The notes below the pieces were generated by a model, which saw only the letters and a list, made by a program, of their open reading frames with translations, did not search any database and had not been told where the DNA came from. A DNA stretch of 64,000 nt from the NCBI RefSeq assembly GCF_040676775.1, contig NZ_JBFAPP010000004.1, positions 372,001-436,000 of the forward strand, in the 5' to 3' direction. Below, in pieces: positions 60,265-64,000 of the stretch. Position 1 is the stretch's first letter, and the number at the start of each line of letters is the position of its first letter. Both the position numbers and the translations under genes were made by a program. Source of the stretch: Micromonospora_G sp040676775 (GTDB lineage: Bacteria; Actinomycetota; Actinomycetes; Mycobacteriales; Micromonosporaceae).

Positions 60265-61224
60265 GTGGACGGGGACGCGCGACTCTCGGCGGAAGAATTC
60301 CTGCGGACGCGGGGCACGGAGGAGATCGCCCACCCGGGCGGGACACTCTACGACCACCTGTGCCGCGTCGCGGACCGGCTCGTCGCCTGGGGTGCGTCGC
60401 CCGACGTACAACTGGCCGGGCTCTGCCACGCCAGCTACGGCACCGACGGATTCGACAACGCGCTGCTGGCACCGTCCGACCGGGCCACCCTGGCGGAGGT
60501 GATCGGCCAGGACGCCGAGGCCCTGGTCTACCGGTACGGAGCCGCTGATCGCCGCGCGGTCTATCCCCGCCTCGGCGAACCCGGCCCGGTGCCGTTCACC
60601 GACCGGTTCACCGGTCACGTGGACCAGCCGACCGAGGCGGAACTGCGCGCCTTCGTGGAGATCACCGTCGCGAACGAACTCGACGTACTGACTCACAACC
60701 CGGCCCTGGCCACCGAGCACGGCGGCGCGCTGTGGCGGCTGTTCGACCGGGTCCGGTCCCGGATGTCGCCCGCCGCCTGGCAGTCCTGCCAGCACCTGTT
60801 CGACGACAACGGGGACTGGGTCGGGGAGCGGCCCGCCGCGGCGGTCCAGATCGACGTACTCGACCATCTGGTGCTGACGGTGGCCGACCTCGACCGTACG
60901 GTCGACTTCTACCGGCGGGCCCTGGGCATGCGTCCGGTGAGCTTCGGTGCCGGCCGGCGTGCCCTGGCCTTCGGCACCAGCAAAATCAACCTGCACCAGC
61001 TCGGTGCGGAGCTGACCCCGCGCGCCGCGCACGCCACGCCCGGCAGCGCCGACCTCTGCTTCGTCGCCGCCACCCCGCTGGCGGACGTGCTCGCCCACCT
61101 GGCCCGCGAAGGGGTGCCGGTGGAACTGGGACCGGTGTCGCGCACCGGGGCGATGGGGGAGATGAGCAGCATCTACCTGCGTGACCCGGACGGCAACCTG
61201 ATCGAGGTCAGCAACTATCCGTAG
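60265..61224 (+). CDS. DUF6817 domain fused to VOC/glyoxalase domain
   Basis: 319 residues from GTG. The N-terminal half (about 1-185; EEFLRTRGTEEIAHPGGTLYDHL, GLCHASYGTDGF, VEITVANELDVL) is a DUF6817-like HD-type hydrolase-like domain with conserved His/Asp residues. The C-terminal half (about 200-319) begins IDVLDHLVLTVADLDRTVDFYRRALGM and ends MSSIYLRDPDGNLIEVSNYP, a VOC domain with metal His/Glu ligands. Fusion of these two enzyme folds in one chain is unusual. Reaction unknown. Confidence 0.75.
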   Translation: MDGDARLSAEEFLRTRGTEEIAHPGGTLYDHLCRVADRLVAWGASPDVQLAGLCHASYGTDGFDNALLAPSDRATLAEVIGQDAEALVYRYGAADRRAVYPRLGEPGPVPFTDRFTGHVDQPTEAELRAFVEITVANELDVLTHNPALATEHGGALWRLFDRVRSRMSPAAWQSCQHLFDDNGDWVGERPAAAVQIDVLDHLVLTVADLDRTVDFYRRALGMRPVSFGAGRRALAFGTSKINLHQLGAELTPRAAHATPGSADLCFVAATPLADVLAHLAREGVPVELGPVSRTGAMGEMSSIYLRDPDGNLIEVSNYP

Positions 61225-61270
61225 CCGGCGGACCAGCCTGGAAGACGACCGGTCCCGGAAGGGGAAACCG

Positions 61271-62023
61271 ATGGCTCGGATGGAGTACGCCGCCGCGCAG
61301 GCCGACGCGTTCGCGAAAACCCGGCACCTGGACTCCGACGCGGTGGCGCACTGGCGGCCCGCCGTCGCCCGGCACCTGCGGCCCCGGCCCGGAATGCGGC
61401 TGCTGGACCTGGGCGCCGGCACCGGCACCTGGGCCCGTACGTTCGCCGGGTGGTACGGGCTGGACGTGATCGCGGTGGAGCCGTCGGCCGAGATGCGGGC
61501 CCGTTGTGTGCACCCCGATCCGCTGGCCGGGGACGCCGCCTCCGTACCACTGGGCGACGCGTACGTCGACGGCGGCTGGATGTCGACGGTCATCCACCAC
61601 GTACCGGACCTGACCGCCGCCGCGGTGGAGTTGCGTCGGGTGCTTCGCCCCGGTGCGCCGCTGCTGATCCGTTCGGCCTTCGCCGGGCGGCACGAGCAGA
61701 TCAGCCTGTTCCGTTACTTCACCGAGGCGGTCCGGATCCTGGACAGCTATCCGAGCGTGGCGGGCGTCTGCTCGGCCTTCGGCGCGGCCGGTTTCGAGTT
61801 CGTCGCGCTCGAACAGGTGCCGCAGGTGAGCGCCGCGTCGCTGGCCTCGGCCGTGACCGAGCTACGCCGGGCGGCGCACACGCCGCTGCAACTGATCACC
61901 GACGCGGAGTACGAGACCGGTCTCGACCGGCTGCGGGCGGCGGCCCGTGCGGCCGGACCGGCCGACGCACCCGTGGTCGACCGGCTCGACCTGCTGGTGC
62001 TGCGCCGCCCCGGGAAGCCCTGA
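61271..62023 (+). CDS. Class I SAM-dependent methyltransferase
   Basis: 250 residues from ATG. Motif I LLDLGAGTGTWARTFA binds SAM; IAVEPSAEMRARC is the post-I acidic region; VIHHVPDLTAAAVELRRVLRPGAPLLIRS is the post-II to III region. Belongs to the UbiE/Coq5-like class, probably a small-molecule methyltransferase. Convergent with the MFS gene, 6 bp between stops. Confidence 0.9.
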   Translation: MARMEYAAAQADAFAKTRHLDSDAVAHWRPAVARHLRPRPGMRLLDLGAGTGTWARTFAGWYGLDVIAVEPSAEMRARCVHPDPLAGDAASVPLGDAYVDGGWMSTVIHHVPDLTAAAVELRRVLRPGAPLLIRSAFAGRHEQISLFRYFTEAVRILDSYPSVAGVCSAFGAAGFEFVALEQVPQVSAASLASAVTELRRAAHTPLQLITDAEYETGLDRLRAAARAAGPADAPVVDRLDLLVLRRPGKP

Positions 62024-62029
62024 GCGGTG

Positions 62030-63322
62030 TCACCGCCCGGCGGTGGCCATCGGCCGGGCGGCCGTCGTGGGCGCCGCCGTGGCCGGGGTCGGGTCGGCCA
62101 GCAGCCGGCGGGCGACCGCCAGGGCCCCGACCGCAACGAGTACGGCGAAGCCGAGCAGTGCCACCCGCGCACTGACCTGCTGCAACGCGATCCCGATTCC
62201 GATCACCGGTACGGACAGGGCAAGGTAGCCGGCGAGGAAGAGCCCGGCCAGCGCCTCCGCCCGGCTCTCCGGGCTGGCGATCGCGACCACGGTGCCGAGG
62301 GTGCCCTTGAACATCGCCCCGGCCCCGGCTCCGGTCAGCACCCCGCCGACCAGGAAGACGGCCAGGCTGGGTGTCGGCAGCCAGGCGGCGAGCACGAGCA
62401 GCCCGATGCCGGTCAGCAGGCCGACCATCCCGGTGGCCAGGCTGCGCCGGATCGACCAGCTCGGGGTGGTCAGCTGGACCACCACACCGGCGGCGAAGAC
62501 CAGGAAGATCGCCGTACCGGCGAGTGCGCGGGAGGGGTGGTGCAGGGTGCCGGCGAGGAACGTGCCGGAGAGTCCGGCGAGCAGCCCGAGTCCGCTGAAG
62601 GCGATGAACGCGCCGGCCAGCGCGGCGTAGAACCGGCTCCGGTCGGCGGCCGGCACCGAGATCCGCTGCGTACGGTAACGGGGGCGGGGGTTCGGCAGCT
62701 CCCGGCTGTCCGGCGAGAGCAGTACGCCGACCAGCGCCAGCGCCAGCACGATCAGCAGCACCGCGTACGGCAGCCGCAGCGGCTGGGGGGCGTACTGGGC
62801 GAGCAGGCCGGCGAGCAGTGAACCGAGGCCGAGGCCGCCGAGGTTGGCGGTGGAGGCGACCAGTTGCGCCCGCCGGGGCGAGGCCTCCGGCCGGTGTGCC
62901 CGGTGCAGTTCCGCCAGCCAGGCCGTTGCGGTGGCGGTCACCACGCCGACCGAGAGGCCGCTGAGCACCCGGGCGACGAAGAGGCCGGGCAGTTCGGGCC
63001 AGAACAGGAAGACACTGGCGCTGAGCGCGCTGACCGCGACCGCGGGGGCCAGCATCCGGCGACGTCCGTGCCAGTCGGAGATGTGTCCGACGGTGAAGAC
63101 GGTGATCACGATCCCGGCGGCGTAGGCCGCGTAGATCAGGGTGACGGTGAACGTGGAGAAGTTGTCCTGTTGCTGGTAGAGCGGGTACAGCGGGGACGGC
63201 AGGGTGCCGAGCGCCATCACCGCCAGGAAGGCGAGCGCGACTGCCCAGAAGCCTCGGCCGTGCGCCCGCGCCGATGGCCGGGTGCTCGGTCGGGCGAATA
63301 GGTTCAAGCTGATGGTGGACAT
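62030..63322 (-). CDS. MFS transporter, LysR-neighbour
   Basis: 430 residues from ATG at 63322; the frame extends to 63796 but overlaps the divergent LysR gene. Twelve transmembrane helices; N-terminal WAVALAFLAVMALGTLPSPLYPLYQ and the GHISDWHGRRRM loop 2-3 motif are typical of drug:H+ antiporters such as the YwfA/Cml groups. C-terminal disordered tail (ATAAPTTAARP). Divergent from a LysR regulator, 117 bp apart, so likely controlled by it. Substrate unknown. Confidence 0.85.
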   Translation of the reverse strand: MSTISLNLFARPSTRPSARAHGRGFWAVALAFLAVMALGTLPSPLYPLYQQQDNFSTFTVTLIYAAYAAGIVITVFTVGHISDWHGRRRMLAPAVAVSALSASVFLFWPELPGLFVARVLSGLSVGVVTATATAWLAELHRAHRPEASPRRAQLVASTANLGGLGLGSLLAGLLAQYAPQPLRLPYAVLLIVLALALVGVLLSPDSRELPNPRPRYRTQRISVPAADRSRFYAALAGAFIAFSGLGLLAGLSGTFLAGTLHHPSRALAGTAIFLVFAAGVVVQLTTPSWSIRRSLATGMVGLLTGIGLLVLAAWLPTPSLAVFLVGGVLTGAGAGAMFKGTLGTVVAIASPESRAEALAGLFLAGYLALSVPVIGIGIALQQVSARVALLGFAVLVAVGALAVARRLLADPTPATAAPTTAARPMATAGR

Positions 63323-63439
63323 GTTCGGATGCACCTGTCTGGAGCCGTTCCTGGTCAGCTCCGATGGTGATCCGAAAAGCCATCGCCAGCCACGAAGAAA
63401 ACTTCTATCCATCATCTTGATCCGTGATAAACACGGGGG
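63323..63439. promoter_or_regulatory. Divergent MFS/LysR promoter region
   Basis: 117 bp with both start codons facing outward. TATC-N15-GATA (near 63405-63430) is a weak symmetric candidate for a LysR site. Inference. Confidence 0.35.
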
Positions 63440-64000
63440 ATGGAACTCCGCCACCTCGCCACCTTCACCGCTGTGGCCGAGGAGGGCAGCTTCACCAGGG
63501 CCGCCGAGCGGCTCCGGGTGGTCCAGTCCGCCGTCTCCGCCGCGGTACGCAACCTGGAGCGGGAACTCGGCGTACCGCTGTTCGAACGGACCACCCACCG
63601 GGTCCAGTTGACCGACGCCGGCCGGCTGCTGCTGCCGGAGGCCCGGCGTACCCTCGCCGCCGCGGCCGGCGCCCGCGAGGTGGTCGACCAGCTCCGAGGC
63701 GGCCTGCGCGGGACCGTACGGCTCGGGATGATGCAGGCCCAGCGAGCCTCGACGGTCAGCGTGGCCCGACTCCTCGCCGCGTTCCGCGCCGAACATCCCG
63801 GCGTCGACGTCGAACTACGGGTCGGGGCCAGCGCCGCACACGCCGCCGACCTGCGCAGCGGTCGACTCGACCTGGCGTACCTGGCACTGCCCGCCGGTTC
63901 GGCCGCCGGGCTGACCCTGGTCCCGCTGGAGGCCGAGACCATGCCGCTGGTCTGCCCGCCCGAACATCCGCTCGCCGACCGTACCGACGTCGAACTCGTC
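63440..64000 (+). CDS. LysR-family regulator (partial, runs off window)
   Basis: 187 residues visible from ATG at 63440, no stop before the end. The LysR helix-turn-helix is complete: MELRHLATFTAVAEEGSFTRAAERLRVVQSAVSAAVRNLERELGVPLFERT, followed by the start of the effector-binding domain (GTVRLGMMQ, GRLDLAYLAL). GGGGGA precedes the ATG. Divergent from the MFS transporter, which it probably controls, with a small-molecule coinducer. Confidence 0.93.
   Translation, partial: MELRHLATFTAVAEEGSFTRAAERLRVVQSAVSAAVRNLERELGVPLFERTTHRVQLTDAGRLLLPEARRTLAAAAGAREVVDQLRGGLRGTVRLGMMQAQRASTVSVARLLAAFRAEHPGVDVELRVGASAAHAADLRSGRLDLAYLALPAGSAAGLTLVPLEAETMPLVCPPEHPLADRTDVELV

Noticed and set aside
1..64000. 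tRNA, rRNA, prophage or insertion sequences
   Set aside because: No cloverleaf-like segment, integrase, transposase or phage structural gene was recognised.

Overview
This is about 64 kb of very GC-rich, densely coding actinobacterial DNA. Gene content and style point to the family Micromonosporaceae: XRE-DUF5753/DUF397 pair, conservon, F420-type oxidoreductase, DUF6158/DUF6232/DUF3817/DUF1360 proteins, a hopanoid operon, frequent GTG starts and ATGA/GTGA overlaps. The genus cannot be fixed from the sequence alone. I see no tRNA, rRNA, CRISPR array, prophage or intact insertion sequence. The window reads as chromosomal core to sub-core DNA.

Layout. 0.1-2 kb: minus-strand cluster (47-aa membrane peptide, metallophosphoesterase, BON-like protein, nucleotidyltransferase-like protein). 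2.1-5.2 kb: thymidylate-kinase-like protein, NAD-dependent epimerase, RpiR/SIS regulator. 5.2-6.7 kb: group-2 sigma factor behind a sequence matching the sigma-R consensus and ended by a large hairpin. 6.7-14 kb: secreted NlpC/P60 hydrolase, a structured 0.7-kb intergenic region, DUF6232 protein, the XRE/DUF397 pair and small conserved proteins. 14-20.7 kb: bifunctional penicillin-binding protein, a paired M16 protease (catalytic plus degenerate subunit) and a PAP2 membrane protein. 20.8-30.8 kb: HTTM protein and partner, aspartate-semialdehyde dehydrogenase, F420/PPOX protein, M20 peptidase, YbdK-type ligase, nitroreductase, flavin monooxygenase, Gfo/Idh/MocA oxidoreductase, CBS protein. 31-36.8 kb: two head-to-head copies of an SCP2-glycosidase gene pair with a DivIVA-like gene and a small Cys protein between them. 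36.8-45.2 kb: MFS transporter, PadR/ABC export module, an HTH gene behind three phased palindromes, alpha/beta hydrolase, PlsC-type acyltransferase, VOC protein, MGDG-synthase-like glycosyltransferase, DMT transporter.

45.4-54.5 kb is a tightly coupled hopanoid operon: hpnC, hpnD, hpnE (squalene from farnesyl diphosphate), a polyprenyl diphosphate synthase, squalene-hopene cyclase, one ORF fusing an HpnG-like nucleoside phosphorylase to IspH, and the radical-SAM enzyme HpnH. All genes overlap by 1-4 nt, which implies one transcript and translational coupling. Two features stand out: the HpnG-IspH fusion, and seven exact-length 8-residue repeats inside the HpnC catalytic domain.

55.5-59.6 kb is a conservon (CvnA-B-C-D type: ATPase, roadblock, DUF742, GTPase) followed by a styrene-monooxygenase-like flavoprotein. 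59.7-64 kb holds a DinB-like protein, a DUF6817-VOC fusion, a methyltransferase, an MFS transporter and a divergent LysR gene cut by the window end. Intergenic structures include two members of a GGAAGGGCYCCT hairpin family and one long palindromic element with 17-bp arms. Several genes carry in-frame minisatellites coding disordered tails or inserts.
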